Shown: piece by piece, positions 15,952 through 24,423 of the stretch
How positions within the stretch are numbered: position 1 is the first letter of the stretch
Layout: every line of letters begins with the position of its first letter
DNA from: Tannerellaceae bacterium
GTDB lineage: Bacteria > Bacteroidota > Bacteroidia > Bacteroidales > Tannerellaceae
Assembly (NCBI GenBank): GCA_031276545.1
Contig: JAISMW010000095.1
Coordinates: 1 to 25,228, forward strand
DNA length: 25,228 nt
Direction: 5' to 3'
Translations under genes and position numbers: made by a program
Notes under the pieces: generated by a model
Told to the model about the DNA's origin: nothing
Database searches by the model: none
The model's input: only the letters and a program-made list of their open reading frames with translations

Positions 15952-16680
15952 TTAACGCGTATAACTCTCGGCAAACGGAACAACAAGATCTGCCGTCCGG
16001 ATGCCGGAAATTTCAAAAGATGCTATGGAGGAGATACCTTTCTCTTTAAAATACGCCACAACGGGCGGATAGCCGCCGGCGTACATCATCCCCATCATGG
16101 CTGCACCCGAAGTGTCGCTATACCACTGCATTTGCCTGTGTTTCTTCAGTACAAGAGATACCGCCTCCTTCTTTTGCTCAGCATCCATCGAATAAAGTAT
16201 TGCGTCGCGGAGGAACCAGACTTCGAGTACCTGCAGCCGGGCAAGGAAATCCATCTGCCCGCCTGCGTCAAGCGATGTGTAGCGGCCGGCGTCAAAGGCG
16301 GCAAAATACGATGTGAGCGCCTTCACGCGATCGTCCCGCTTTTCAAATGCCGGTACGCTGTTGTGGCCAAAAAATACTCTTGAGGCCTGAGCAATCGGCG
16401 CGCTGCTCGATGATACGCCGAGCAGTACACTCAGTCCCGGCTTGTCCATCACACTGCGAATCAGAGCATAGGACGACAGGGTTTTCACCTCCTCTTCGTC
16501 GGGTCGGCTAAAATCCAGTCCCGACATGCCGACAGGATATACAAACCGGTCTTTCATATCCGGCAGGTACTCGCCCGACCTCACAATCAGTCCGTCCGGC
16601 AATACGGTATCCCTGTCTGCACATCCGGCCGTCAGCAGGAGGGCGAAGGCAAGGAGAGCATAAACTGTTTTTTGTTTCAT
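15952..16680 (-). CDS. Uncharacterised lipoprotein, paralogue of the one at 4105-4866
   Basis: I choose the ATG at 16680, giving 242 residues with a clean lipoprotein signal (MKQKTVYALLAFALLLTAGC, C20). A longer frame reaches 16875, but its extra 65 codons only translate the promoter, leader and heptad repeats. The mature part is helical. It shares with the 4105-4866 lipoprotein the segments LIRS-x-x-D-x-P, SS-x-PI, HNSVP-x-x-E-x-R-D, a Y-x-P-x-VAYF segment and FAESY near the C-terminus. It has its own near-consensus promoter (16761-16791) and a structured leader (16713-16756). It is followed after 12 nt by the T9SS-type secreted protein, so the pair forms a small envelope operon. Function unknown. 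Confidence 0.87.
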   Translation of the reverse strand: MKQKTVYALLAFALLLTAGCADRDTVLPDGLIVRSGEYLPDMKDRFVYPVGMSGLDFSRPDEEEVKTLSSYALIRSVMDKPGLSVLLGVSSSSAPIAQASRVFFGHNSVPAFEKRDDRVKALTSYFAAFDAGRYTSLDAGGQMDFLARLQVLEVWFLRDAILYSMDAEQKKEAVSLVLKKHRQMQWYSDTSGAAMMGMMYAGGYPPVVAYFKEKGISSIASFEISGIRTADLVVPFAESYTR

Positions 16681-16712
16681 ACGTATAAAATTTAAAAGAT
16701 TGATACTGTAAG

Positions 16713-16756
16713 GTTCGCGGAGCCTTCCCGCAGGCAGCGCCGGTTGCACCGCGAAC
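16713..16756 (-). promoter_or_regulatory. Structured 5' leader hairpin
   Basis: GTTCGCGG (16713-16720) and CCGCGAAC (16749-16756) are perfectly complementary. The 28-nt apical part includes a second small stem, GCCT/AGGC. On the minus strand the outer stem begins about 5 nt after the -7 box, so the transcript would start almost at the hairpin base. A 5'-terminal stem of this kind usually stabilises mRNA; a regulatory role is possible. Confidence 0.55.
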
Positions 16757-16760
16757 TTCA

Positions 16761-16791
16761 CAAAGGTAACATAAAACCGTTCGCACTCAAC
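16761..16791 (-). promoter_or_regulatory. Promoter of the lipoprotein/T9SS-protein operon
   Basis: The minus strand has GTTG (16791-16788), 19 nt, then TACCTTTG (16768-16761). The -7 box and the spacing are exact, and the -33 box is three of four. It lies 81 nt before the ATG, which supports the 16680 start. Confidence 0.8.
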
Positions 16792-16792
16792 A

Positions 16793-16923
16793 GTGAACAG
16801 TGAACAGTGAATAGTGAATAGTGAACAGTGAATAGTGAACAACGAATAGTGAATAATGGTACGCTTTCTTTTCACCGACCGCTAATCACTGTTCACTATT
16901 CGTTGTTCGTTGTTCACTGTTCA
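16793..16923. repeat. Inverted clusters of GTGAACA/GTGAATA heptads
   Basis: The left arm (16793-16855) is nine consecutive 7-bp units of the form GTGAACA or GTGAATA, one drifted to ACGAATA. The right arm (16886-16923) is the same heptad family on the opposite strand. GAACAACGAATAGTGAA (16837-16853) pairs perfectly with 16892-16908, so the minus transcript leaving susD would fold into a large hairpin. The right arm directly abuts the susD stop and the left arm ends one base before the -33 box of the next promoter. It probably acts as an intercistronic terminator or insulator. Confidence 0.85.
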
Positions 16924-18570
16924 CTAATAATTGTCATTCTGCGTCAAGGAGCCGCCTACGTAGTCGATTTCGTTCTGAGGGATGGGATAGGGCCAGGTTT
17001 TTTCCGACACATTTGTTCCGTTGCCGGAATAGATGCCTTCGGGAGTCCGACCGAATGTCTGCATGGTTTGGACGAAGGCGCCCCAGCGAAGCAAATCGTA
17101 CAGGCGAAGTCCTTCGCCTCCCAGTTCTACCCGGCGTTCGTGGCGGATTGCTGCGCGGAGATCGTCGGTGGTCTTCACTTTGTAGGAGGATTCAAACTGG
17201 GATTCCGTCACCCGCTGTGCTTCGGGGATGTTGAACTTCCGGTATTTGGCGTACGAATCTTCGGGCGAAGTGGTCAGAAAGGCACGGCGGCGTATCCGGT
17301 TCAGGATGTCCGTCGCGGTCTGCTTGTCCCCGCCGGTTTCTATCAGACATTCGGCATACATCAGCAGGACGTCGGCATAGCGGATATGGTAGAACGACCA
17401 GTCTGTGTCCAGCAGGCTGCCGGTAGGCCGTCTGGAGAAGTCGGGATACTGCTTGCGGCTGTGTTGCTGCGGATAGTTGTCGTATCCGGAGTAATCGTGC
17501 ACTTCGTCTGTGCCGTCGGGTTTCACGAAGATGTCGCCCGACGAGAGTACGGTATGTACCAGGCGGGGGTCTCCTGTTTCGTATTCGCTCACCAGGTCGT
17601 GCGTCGGACATTCGCCGCCCCATCCGCCGGTGCCGGCCCGTCCGACGTTCATCTGCGGGCATACGCTTCCTCCGGTGTATCCGGCGATGTAGGAGCGCAG
17701 GGTGATGAAGACGGCTTCTTTGGATTTGTATCCTCTGTCGGCGCTGTTGAACAGGTCTTCGTAGTTGTCCGCCAGTTCGTAGGCGCCGGAATGTACGACT
17801 GCTTCAAGGTCGGTCAGCGCCTCGCGGTGGTTTCCTGCAAACAGGTTTACTCTGGCGCGAAACGAGAGGGCTGCTTCTTTCGTCACCCGTCCCAGTTCGG
17901 ATTCCGGAAGCAGCAGGGCGGCGGGCAGATGGCCGGAGCCGATGGCCTTCTCCAGGTCCGAGAGAATAAACTGTATCACGGCTTCTTTGTCCGATTTGGT
18001 GATGCTGCTTTTATCCACGGCATTCAGCGGGGCGTCTATAATCGGGATGTTTCCGAAGATGACCGCCAGGTCGAAATAATAGAAGGCGCGAAGGAAATAT
18101 GCTTCGGCGATCCATCTGTTCTTCAGTTCTGCGGAGACCAGCGCACCGCCGCTGTGAATCAGTACTGTTTCGGGCTTCACCAGGTGCAGGAACACGTTGC
18201 AGTGCGCAATGGCATTCCGGTAGCGATGGTTCCAGAGGTCGGTCAGGATACCGTTGGTGGGCAGAGGGTTTCCTCTGGCCACTTCCGTAATCACCACTCT
18301 GTCGCCGGCGTCGGAGCCTCCTTTGGAGGCGTCGTCGGTCAGTTGGTCTCCGAGGTCGAATTTCATGGTTTGATACGTCCAGTCGTCGAGGATGGGGAGG
18401 TAGCATTTGGTCAGCAGCTTAAATCCTCCGTCTTCCGTACCGAGATAGGTTGCTTCGTCGAGCGTTCCCATAGGCGGTCTGTCTAAAAATCCGTCCGAAC
18501 AGCCCGCGAGCAAGGCTCCCGTCAAAAGGAGCATGAGATATATTTTTACCGGTTTCATAACATCATTCAT
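16924..18570 (-). CDS. SusD/RagB-family surface glycan-binding lipoprotein
   Basis: This 548-residue outer-membrane lipoprotein binds ligand at the cell surface and forms the lid of the SusC channel. The signal ends at C24 (GALLAGC); a start at the internal ATG (18558) is equally possible. After the Cys comes SDGFLDRPP, a typical SusD beginning. TPR-like helices follow, including NAIAHCNVFLH and the family marker AEAYFLRAFYYFDLAVIFGNIPI (about residues 149-171). The C-terminal half has HIRYADVLLMYAECLIETGG and AIRHERRVELGGEGLRLYDLLRWG, both hallmarks. It starts 8 nt after the SusC stop. The glycan or metabolite bound cannot be read from sequence. The stop is immediately followed by the heptad inverted repeats. 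Confidence 0.97.
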   Translation of the reverse strand: MNDVMKPVKIYLMLLLTGALLAGCSDGFLDRPPMGTLDEATYLGTEDGGFKLLTKCYLPILDDWTYQTMKFDLGDQLTDDASKGGSDAGDRVVITEVARGNPLPTNGILTDLWNHRYRNAIAHCNVFLHLVKPETVLIHSGGALVSAELKNRWIAEAYFLRAFYYFDLAVIFGNIPIIDAPLNAVDKSSITKSDKEAVIQFILSDLEKAIGSGHLPAALLLPESELGRVTKEAALSFRARVNLFAGNHREALTDLEAVVHSGAYELADNYEDLFNSADRGYKSKEAVFITLRSYIAGYTGGSVCPQMNVGRAGTGGWGGECPTHDLVSEYETGDPRLVHTVLSSGDIFVKPDGTDEVHDYSGYDNYPQQHSRKQYPDFSRRPTGSLLDTDWSFYHIRYADVLLMYAECLIETGGDKQTATDILNRIRRRAFLTTSPEDSYAKYRKFNIPEAQRVTESQFESSYKVKTTDDLRAAIRHERRVELGGEGLRLYDLLRWGAFVQTMQTFGRTPEGIYSGNGTNVSEKTWPYPIPQNEIDYVGGSLTQNDNY

Positions 18571-18578
18571 TTACAGGA

Positions 18579-21500
18579 TTAGAGTTTCATACTTATACCG
18601 AACATACAGGTTCGCGCCTGGGGATAGAATCCCATGTCGATGCCCATATACTGCGGATTGTCGCTTCCTATTTCGGGGTCGAGTCCGGAATAGCCGGTCA
18701 GCGTACACAGATTCTGTACGGCCAGGAAGAAGCGCAGATTGCGGAGGGCAATGCGTTTGGTCAGCGAGTTGGGCAGGGTGTATCCCAACTGGATGTTTTT
18801 GAGGCGTACGTACGAGCCGTCTTCTATGTACCAGTCGGACATTTCGAGGTTCATACGGCTGTTGGCATCCACGGCAAAATTTTTGTTCGTGCTGCCGGCT
18901 CCGTTCCAGAATGTGGTGAGGATGTCTTTGGGCGCATTGTACCATCCGGTTCCGGAATAGATGTCGTACTTCAGGATATTGAGTATATCGTTGCCCGCGG
19001 ATCCTTGCAGGAAGAGGCTGAAGTCGAATCCCCTGTATTCGGCTCCCAGGGTGAGGCCGAAGGTAAGGTCGGGATGCGGGTTGCCGATTTTCGTCCGGTC
19101 CTGTTCATCCAGTCTGCCGTCGTTGTTCAGGTCGACGAACCGCAAATCGCCGGCCTGGGCTGCGGGCATGATTTTCTTGCCGTCCACCGCATAGTTTTCC
19201 ACTTCCTGAGGCGTTTGGAACACTCCGTCGGTTTTGAATCCGTAGAAGTATCCGATCGGTTCGCCTACTTCGGTCATGGTATAGGTCTGATTGCTGAGGT
19301 GGATGCCTTTTCCCGGGATATTGGAGCCGCTTCCCAGGCTTTCCACGCGATTCCGGTAGGTGGAGAGGTTGCCGTTGATGTGATACGCGAAATCGCGGCC
19401 GGCGGTTCCGTCGTATCCCAGGGTCAGCTCAAAACCTTTGTTGCGCACACTGCCGGCATTCATCCAGGGATAGTTGGGCAATCCCAGCGAGGTGGGCAGG
19501 GGTAGTTGCAGCAGCATATCGGATGTTTTCCGGTCGAAATAGTCCAGCGTGAGTCTGAGGGAACCGTTGAAGAAGGCCAAATCCAGTCCGAAGTCCAGTT
19601 GGGCGGTGGTCTCCCATTTCAGGTCGGGATTGCCTACCGTGCTGCGTCCGCCGGACAACTGCATCTGATGGGGATTGCCGAACAGGTAATAGCCGCTGTT
19701 GCCGTATGTATTGAGGTAGGCGCCTGCCGTCCGGGCGATATTCTGATTTCCTATTTCACCCCAGGCTGCTCTCAGTTTGCCCTGCGAGAGCCAGGAGATG
19801 TGCTGCAGGAAATTTTCCTGAGAGAAATTCCATCCGGCAGAGACGGAGGGGAACGTCCCCCATTTATTGCCTTCGGCAAAGGCCGACGATCCGTCCCGGC
19901 GGATATTGGCCGTTATCATGTATTTGTCGTCGAAGGAGTAGAATACGCGTCCGAAGTACGAGTTCAGGCTGTGGATGTTGATATATCCGCTGGCTCCGGG
20001 GTTCAGGGTACCGGCATTCAGAATACGCTGGTTCGGATCGTTGTTTACCATGCCTTGTTTGGACGCCCCGATGGCTTCGTATCTGTTTTTCTCGGCCGAT
20101 GTACCGAGCATGGCGTTCACGGCATGACGGTCGTAGCGGTCGCTGAAGGTAAGATAGTTGTCGAACACCCAGTAGTCCGTATTACCCGACGTTTTGCTCA
20201 CGGTGGCATACGAAGCGTATTCGTCTCCGTCCAGATAATATTTGGGCGTAAACCCGTCGCTCAGTCCGCGGCTTATATCCAGTGCGAGGCCGGATTTGTA
20301 GGTAAGGAAGGGGAAGAGTCTGATTTCCCCCGTCAGGTTCGTTTTGGATATGATGCCCGACCATTTGCTGAGCGCCATGCGGTCTACCTGCGCCACGGCA
20401 TTGGATTTGTTGGAATAAATCACCCCGGTATACTGGGAATACGGATTGGTAGGCTCGTATCCTCCCATGATTCTGCCCTGCAGAAAGTCCGGTATATCCA
20501 CCAGGTCTTTTCGGTAAACGGGCGTGATGGGGTCGGCTGTTACGGTGTTGAACACGGTAGCCTGGTAGGCATTGTTTTCGTCTATATTTCGTCTGGATTC
20601 ATAGATAAGCGCTACGTTGGCGGAGAATTTCAGCCACTTCGTTACCTCCGAGTCCAGGTTCAGGCGTCCGGACAGGCGGTCGTAGTCCGAACCCTTCAAG
20701 ATACCTTTGTGGTTCATGTAGTTGAAACTAGCCCGGTAGCTGAGCTTGTCCAGTCCTCCGGCAAAGGCGAGATTGTAGGTTTGCAGGGGAGCTTCCGTCA
20801 TGGGGCGGGTTGTTTCCTTCCACCAGTCCGTTCCTTCCCTTCCTCCGTTTTTGGCCAGGAAAGAAAGGATTTGTTCCCTTTTTTCCGGAGTGGCAAAGTC
20901 GTCCATCGGTTCTCTTCCGGCGGTACGGTAAGCCCGGTTCTTGTATTCCATAAAGCCTTCGGCATCGAGCATGTCGTAGCGTTTGACTACGTCCTGGAAT
21001 CCGATATTCATATCGAACTCTATGGAACTTCCGTACGTACCACCCGACAGTCCCCGCCTGGTAGATATCAGGATGACGCCATTGGCCGCACGCGCTCCGT
21101 AGATGGCCTGCGCCGAAGCATCTTTGAGCACCTCCATGCTTTCGATATCGCGCGCGTTGAGCCAGCCGATGCCGCTTTGCGGCAGTCCGTCCACCACGTA
21201 CAGGGGGTTGTTGTCGTTCAGTGTTCCCACTCCCCGTATGCGTACCGTTCCCATTGAGCCCGGACTGCCGGAGGTGGACGTGACGGTGACGCCCGCCGCC
21301 TTTCCTTGCAGGGCATCCGAGGCGCTGCGGAGCGGCAGGGTGGCGATGTCGTCTCCCTTCACCTGCGATACAGCCCCTGTAAGGTCTCTTTTACGGAAGG
21401 AACCGTAGCCTACCACGACTACTTCGTCCAGTTTTTGGGTATCTTCCTCCAGCTCCACCCGGATAAGCGTCCGGTTGTTCACATTTATTTCCCGGCTCAG

Positions 21501-21764
21501 GTATCCGATGTAGGAAATAATCAGGATGGCATTTTCCGGGACATTGTCGATGGCGAAATTCCCGTCCGTATCCGTTATCACGCCGGTTGCGGTACCTTTT
21601 ATCAGTACATTGACGCCGATAAGCGCCTCTCCCCTTCCGGCGTCGGTCACCGTACCGGTGATGCGCCGTCCCTGCTGTGTTTCCCTCGCCTGCACGTGTA
21701 TGGCTGCCATCAGACAGAGGACTGCCGGCACGAGGAACTTCAGGATGGTATTGTTAATCTTCAT
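18579..21764 (-). CDS. SusC/RagA-family TonB-dependent outer-membrane transporter
   Basis: This 1061-residue TonB-dependent channel takes up ligand presented by SusD. Its layout is a signal peptide (residues 1-26), a carboxypeptidase-regulatory-like domain (about 33-107, RRITGTVTDAGRGEALIGVNV through RTLIRVELEE) and a TonB-box-like DEVVVVGYG (113-121). The plug follows (about 122-235), with SDALQGKAAGV, VRIRGVGTLNDNNPLYVVDGLP and ANGVILISTRRG. A beta-barrel runs to a C-terminal aromatic-rich strand. Length is normal and no sigma-regulator extension is present, so it is not a FecA-type signalling receptor. It lies in the order oxidoreductase, isomerase, SusC, SusD. The 38-nt gap from the isomerase implies one transcript from the promoter near 24324. 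Confidence 0.97.
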   Translation of the reverse strand: MKINNTILKFLVPAVLCLMAAIHVQARETQQGRRITGTVTDAGRGEALIGVNVLIKGTATGVITDTDGNFAIDNVPENAILIISYIGYLSREINVNNRTLIRVELEEDTQKLDEVVVVGYGSFRKRDLTGAVSQVKGDDIATLPLRSASDALQGKAAGVTVTSTSGSPGSMGTVRIRGVGTLNDNNPLYVVDGLPQSGIGWLNARDIESMEVLKDASAQAIYGARAANGVILISTRRGLSGGTYGSSIEFDMNIGFQDVVKRYDMLDAEGFMEYKNRAYRTAGREPMDDFATPEKREQILSFLAKNGGREGTDWWKETTRPMTEAPLQTYNLAFAGGLDKLSYRASFNYMNHKGILKGSDYDRLSGRLNLDSEVTKWLKFSANVALIYESRRNIDENNAYQATVFNTVTADPITPVYRKDLVDIPDFLQGRIMGGYEPTNPYSQYTGVIYSNKSNAVAQVDRMALSKWSGIISKTNLTGEIRLFPFLTYKSGLALDISRGLSDGFTPKYYLDGDEYASYATVSKTSGNTDYWVFDNYLTFSDRYDRHAVNAMLGTSAEKNRYEAIGASKQGMVNNDPNQRILNAGTLNPGASGYINIHSLNSYFGRVFYSFDDKYMITANIRRDGSSAFAEGNKWGTFPSVSAGWNFSQENFLQHISWLSQGKLRAAWGEIGNQNIARTAGAYLNTYGNSGYYLFGNPHQMQLSGGRSTVGNPDLKWETTAQLDFGLDLAFFNGSLRLTLDYFDRKTSDMLLQLPLPTSLGLPNYPWMNAGSVRNKGFELTLGYDGTAGRDFAYHINGNLSTYRNRVESLGSGSNIPGKGIHLSNQTYTMTEVGEPIGYFYGFKTDGVFQTPQEVENYAVDGKKIMPAAQAGDLRFVDLNNDGRLDEQDRTKIGNPHPDLTFGLTLGAEYRGFDFSLFLQGSAGNDILNILKYDIYSGTGWYNAPKDILTTFWNGAGSTNKNFAVDANSRMNLEMSDWYIEDGSYVRLKNIQLGYTLPNSLTKRIALRNLRFFLAVQNLCTLTGYSGLDPEIGSDNPQYMGIDMGFYPQARTCMFGISMKL

Positions 21765-21802
21765 AATGGGTATGAATTGAATGGATGATGAATGCCTGAA
21801 GG

Positions 21803-22717
21803 TTAAAAGATTTCGTCCGTCACTTCACGGTAGTAGTCTATGCACTGTTGGATGTCGGGGACGGAGTTCTGCCAGTTGTATTCGTACTCGATGGCAATGA
21901 CACCTTCAAAGCGCTGCCTTTTCAGTTCGTTCAGCATACCTTTCACGTCCAGTATGCCGGCGCCCCATATCACGTCGTGCTGCTCTGCTTCCCCTTCCTG
22001 CCTGGCGGCTATATCCTTGAAATGAAGAGACACAATGCGCCCTTCCAGTTGCTTCAGGCAGTCAATCTGGTTCAGGTTTTCCCTTCGCCAGTGTCCCACA
22101 TCCGGACAGGCGCCAATCAGGCTGCTGCGTCCGGCAATCTGTTGCAGCAGCGAATCCGGCGTCCAGTATCCGGAAGGCTGCGGATGGTTGTGCACCGACA
22201 CCTTTATGCCGTATTTCCCGGCCAGCGCTTCCACCAGGTCCCAGTCTTTCGCAGCCGGTTCGCAGGAGATGTATTCCGCTCCCATTGATCGGGCAAAGTC
22301 AAACTGTTTTTCCCAGTCGTCCGGATTGTCTGTTGTAAATACGCCGGTTCCTATGATTTTTATCCCTTTGGATTCGGCCAGTTCTTTTACTTCTTTGCGG
22401 GTCTGTTCGTCCATTTCGAAGCCGAATACCTGATCGCCCCATTTGCCTCCCAGTTTATGACCGGGATATACTTCGATGTATCCGACGCCCAGCTCAGCGG
22501 TTTTATCCAGCGCTTCCGTGAGCGGAAACAGATGAAAGGTGTAGGACTGTATTCCCAGCCTCCAGCCGTTGTCTTCGGCCTTTGTCTGAGTTTGAGACTG
22601 CGTCTGAGATTGCGCCTGAGACTGCGTTTGAGTCCGGCTTCGGCCGCAGGACACCGGAAGGAGTCCCGTCAGAGCCACGCAGACGAATACTATTGCATTG
22701 AATAGATTGTTACGCAT
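21803..22717 (-). CDS. Lipoprotein sugar phosphate isomerase/epimerase (xylose-isomerase-like TIM barrel)
   Basis: I choose the ATG at 22717 (304 residues) because it gives a lipoprotein signal ending at C24 (LLPVSC). The upstream extension lacks one. After the Cys is a T/Q/S linker (TQTQSQAQSQTQSQTQTK), then a PF01261-like TIM barrel from about residue 52. Likely metal ligands are the acidic residues in EYISCEP and CPDVGHW, His in SLHFKDI and Glu in VIAIEYEYNW. HNHPQPSGYW supplies another conserved His. Such exported isomerases occur next to Gfo/Idh/MocA oxidoreductases in Bacteroidetes sugar loci; the gap to the upstream oxidoreductase is only 25 nt. Substrate unknown; a keto-sugar or inositol derivative is plausible. 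Its last 111 bp recur at 24482-24592. Confidence 0.92.
   Translation of the reverse strand: MRNNLFNAIVFVCVALTGLLPVSCGRSRTQTQSQAQSQTQSQTQTKAEDNGWRLGIQSYTFHLFPLTEALDKTAELGVGYIEVYPGHKLGGKWGDQVFGFEMDEQTRKEVKELAESKGIKIIGTGVFTTDNPDDWEKQFDFARSMGAEYISCEPAAKDWDLVEALAGKYGIKVSVHNHPQPSGYWTPDSLLQQIAGRSSLIGACPDVGHWRRENLNQIDCLKQLEGRIVSLHFKDIAARQEGEAEQHDVIWGAGILDVKGMLNELKRQRFEGVIAIEYEYNWQNSVPDIQQCIDYYREVTDEIF
22581..22636 (-). repeat. Low-complexity Q/T/S-coding minisatellite in the isomerase linker
   Basis: Imperfect CTGAGACTGCG-like 12-bp units (plus strand) encode the TQSQ/AQSQ linker between the lipidated Cys and the TIM barrel. The unit is a multiple of three, so copy-number change would alter tether length without shifting frame. 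Confidence 0.7.
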
Positions 22718-22742
22718 AATAATGTATGTTTTTAGTGATGAA

Positions 22743-24254
22743 TTAAACCATATCGGGAAGCGAGAATCCGTTTTCGTACGTATGACGAATCCACTCCTTT
22801 GCCATATCGGCTGCGTTGAACTCCGCATACCGGCGATCGAAACGGGGATCGCCGTCTATTACCTTGAAATCGTCTGCCGTCACAACCTTGATGGTATCGG
22901 TCGGCGAAATATTCGTAAAGCGCATGTTCTCTCCGTCCCACTGAAGCTCGCGGTGCAAACCCTGCAACCCCGACAGGCGAACGGCCAGCACGCCCATGAC
23001 CACCATCTCGTTGAAGGGTCCCGAGAAGCCGAAATGGGAGGAAGCCTCCGTCCGGTGTTCCGGCGATTCCTTGCAGGCGCGAATCCAGTCCTGTTCATGT
23101 GCTTTGGTAGCCCATATATCGCCGTTTCCTCCTTCCACGCGGGGGATTGAAGGCTTGGGCTGATTGAAATGCTCCATATCCGAAACAGGAAGCAGCGTCG
23201 GGTTCATGCCGTAACAGCCCGTCATGATTTTGCCCTTGCTCCCGACGAAGATAATCCCTCCGTTTTCGTCGCCCATCATCTGTCCGTCTTTCAGTTCTTC
23301 CGGACGGGGAGGCATCAGGCCGCCGTCGTACCAGTACACTTTCAGTTCCGGCATTTTGACATTCCCCTTCGGAGGCCGGGCAGGAAACGTATACGCAACC
23401 GTCTGCGCATGGGGAGGAGAATATAAATTACTCAGCGTGGAACTCCCGATTACGCTCACCGGATACTTCAAGTCCAGCGCCCAGTACACCGGGTCCATGA
23501 TATGGCAGGCCATATCCCCCAGCGCGCCGGTTCCGAAGTCCCACCATCCGCGCCAGTTCCACGGCGTGTATACGGAGTGATACGGACGCTTCCTTGCCGG
23601 ACCTGTAAACAGATCCCAGTCCAGCGTCTTCGGCGTTTTCATCTTTTCCTTCGGTTCCTGCAGTCCCTGCGGCCAGATGGGGCGGTCGGTCCAGCAATGC
23701 ACTTCGCGCACTTCGCCGATGACGCCTGCCTGAATCCATTCGGCGATCCGGCGGCACCAGTCGAACGAATTTCCCTGGTTCCCCATCTGGGTAGCCACCC
23801 TGTACTTCTGCGCCAGCCGGGTGAGCAAGCGGGATTCATAGACCGAATGAGTAAGCGGTTTCTGCGTATAGCAGTGTTTCCCCAGCGTAATGGCATGAGC
23901 CGACACGCCGGCATGCGTATGATCGGGAGTAGCCACCAGCACGGCATCGATGGATCCCTCCATTTCGTCCAGCATCACCCGCCAGTCCTTAAATCGTCTG
24001 GCCAGGGGATAGTCGTTGAATGTTTTTCCGGCATATTCCCAGTCCACATCACATAGCGCCACGATGTTTTCCGTATTCATATTGGCCAGATTGCGGCGTC
24101 CCATACCGCCCACTCCCACGCCGGCGATATGCAGTTTGTCACTCGGAGCGACATGACCGAACGGTTTCCCCATGACCGAACGCGGGACAACCGTCAGACC
24201 GGCAGCAGCTATTGCCCCGGTTTTCAAAAAATCTCTTCTTGAAATGTTTTTCAT
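22743..24254 (-). CDS. Tat-exported Gfo/Idh/MocA-family oxidoreductase
   Basis: I choose the ATG at 24254 (503 residues); a TTG three codons earlier is less likely. The twin-arginine signal is SRRDFLKTGAIAAAGLTVVP (residues 5-24), so the folded enzyme with bound cofactor is exported. The Rossmann motif GVGVGGMG is at residues 45-52. ATPDHTHAG is at about 109-117 and the family's KP dipeptide is in YTQKPLTHS (129-137). GDMACHIMDPVYWAL, in the C-terminal domain, contains the expected catalytic-site His/Asp. The long C-terminal half is of the Bacteroidetes type. It is first in the operon with the isomerase and SusCD. Relatives oxidise or reduce sugars and inositols with tightly held NAD(P). A role in making or reading 3-keto sugars is possible, since similar pairs do this in Bacteroides. 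Confidence 0.93.
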   Translation of the reverse strand: MKNISRRDFLKTGAIAAAGLTVVPRSVMGKPFGHVAPSDKLHIAGVGVGGMGRRNLANMNTENIVALCDVDWEYAGKTFNDYPLARRFKDWRVMLDEMEGSIDAVLVATPDHTHAGVSAHAITLGKHCYTQKPLTHSVYESRLLTRLAQKYRVATQMGNQGNSFDWCRRIAEWIQAGVIGEVREVHCWTDRPIWPQGLQEPKEKMKTPKTLDWDLFTGPARKRPYHSVYTPWNWRGWWDFGTGALGDMACHIMDPVYWALDLKYPVSVIGSSTLSNLYSPPHAQTVAYTFPARPPKGNVKMPELKVYWYDGGLMPPRPEELKDGQMMGDENGGIIFVGSKGKIMTGCYGMNPTLLPVSDMEHFNQPKPSIPRVEGGNGDIWATKAHEQDWIRACKESPEHRTEASSHFGFSGPFNEMVVMGVLAVRLSGLQGLHRELQWDGENMRFTNISPTDTIKVVTADDFKVIDGDPRFDRRYAEFNAADMAKEWIRHTYENGFSLPDMV

Positions 24255-24323
24255 GATATGCAATAAAATAAGAATGAATAAATGAATTGTTTAATGTCAA
24301 AGTCAATATGCATTAACTCGACA

Positions 24324-24360
24324 CAAAAATATGTAATACTATGGATTCTGTGCGACAGAA
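24324..24360 (-). promoter_or_regulatory. Promoter and candidate operator of the sugar operon
   Basis: The minus strand has TATTTTTG (24331-24324), a full -7 box, 70 nt before the oxidoreductase ATG. Where the -33 box should be there is no TTTG; instead a perfect inverted repeat TTCTGT-GCG-ACAGAA occupies 24346-24360. A poor -33 overlapped by a dyad suggests control by a DNA-binding regulator, which is not encoded in the window. Confidence 0.55.
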
Positions 24361-24423
24361 TTAAAGGAATATTTTAATAACAAAGCAGGATGGTCAATTT
24401 ATTTATCCTATTCGCGTTAGCAG

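Noticed and set aside
16681..16875. N-terminal extension of the lipoprotein beginning upstream at 16875
   Set aside because: It translates the heptad repeats, promoter and leader hairpin. The ATG at 16680 gives a proper lipoprotein signal.
22718..22828. N-terminal extension of the isomerase into the oxidoreductase 3' end
   Set aside because: It would overlap the upstream gene and hide the lipoprotein signal that starts at 22717.
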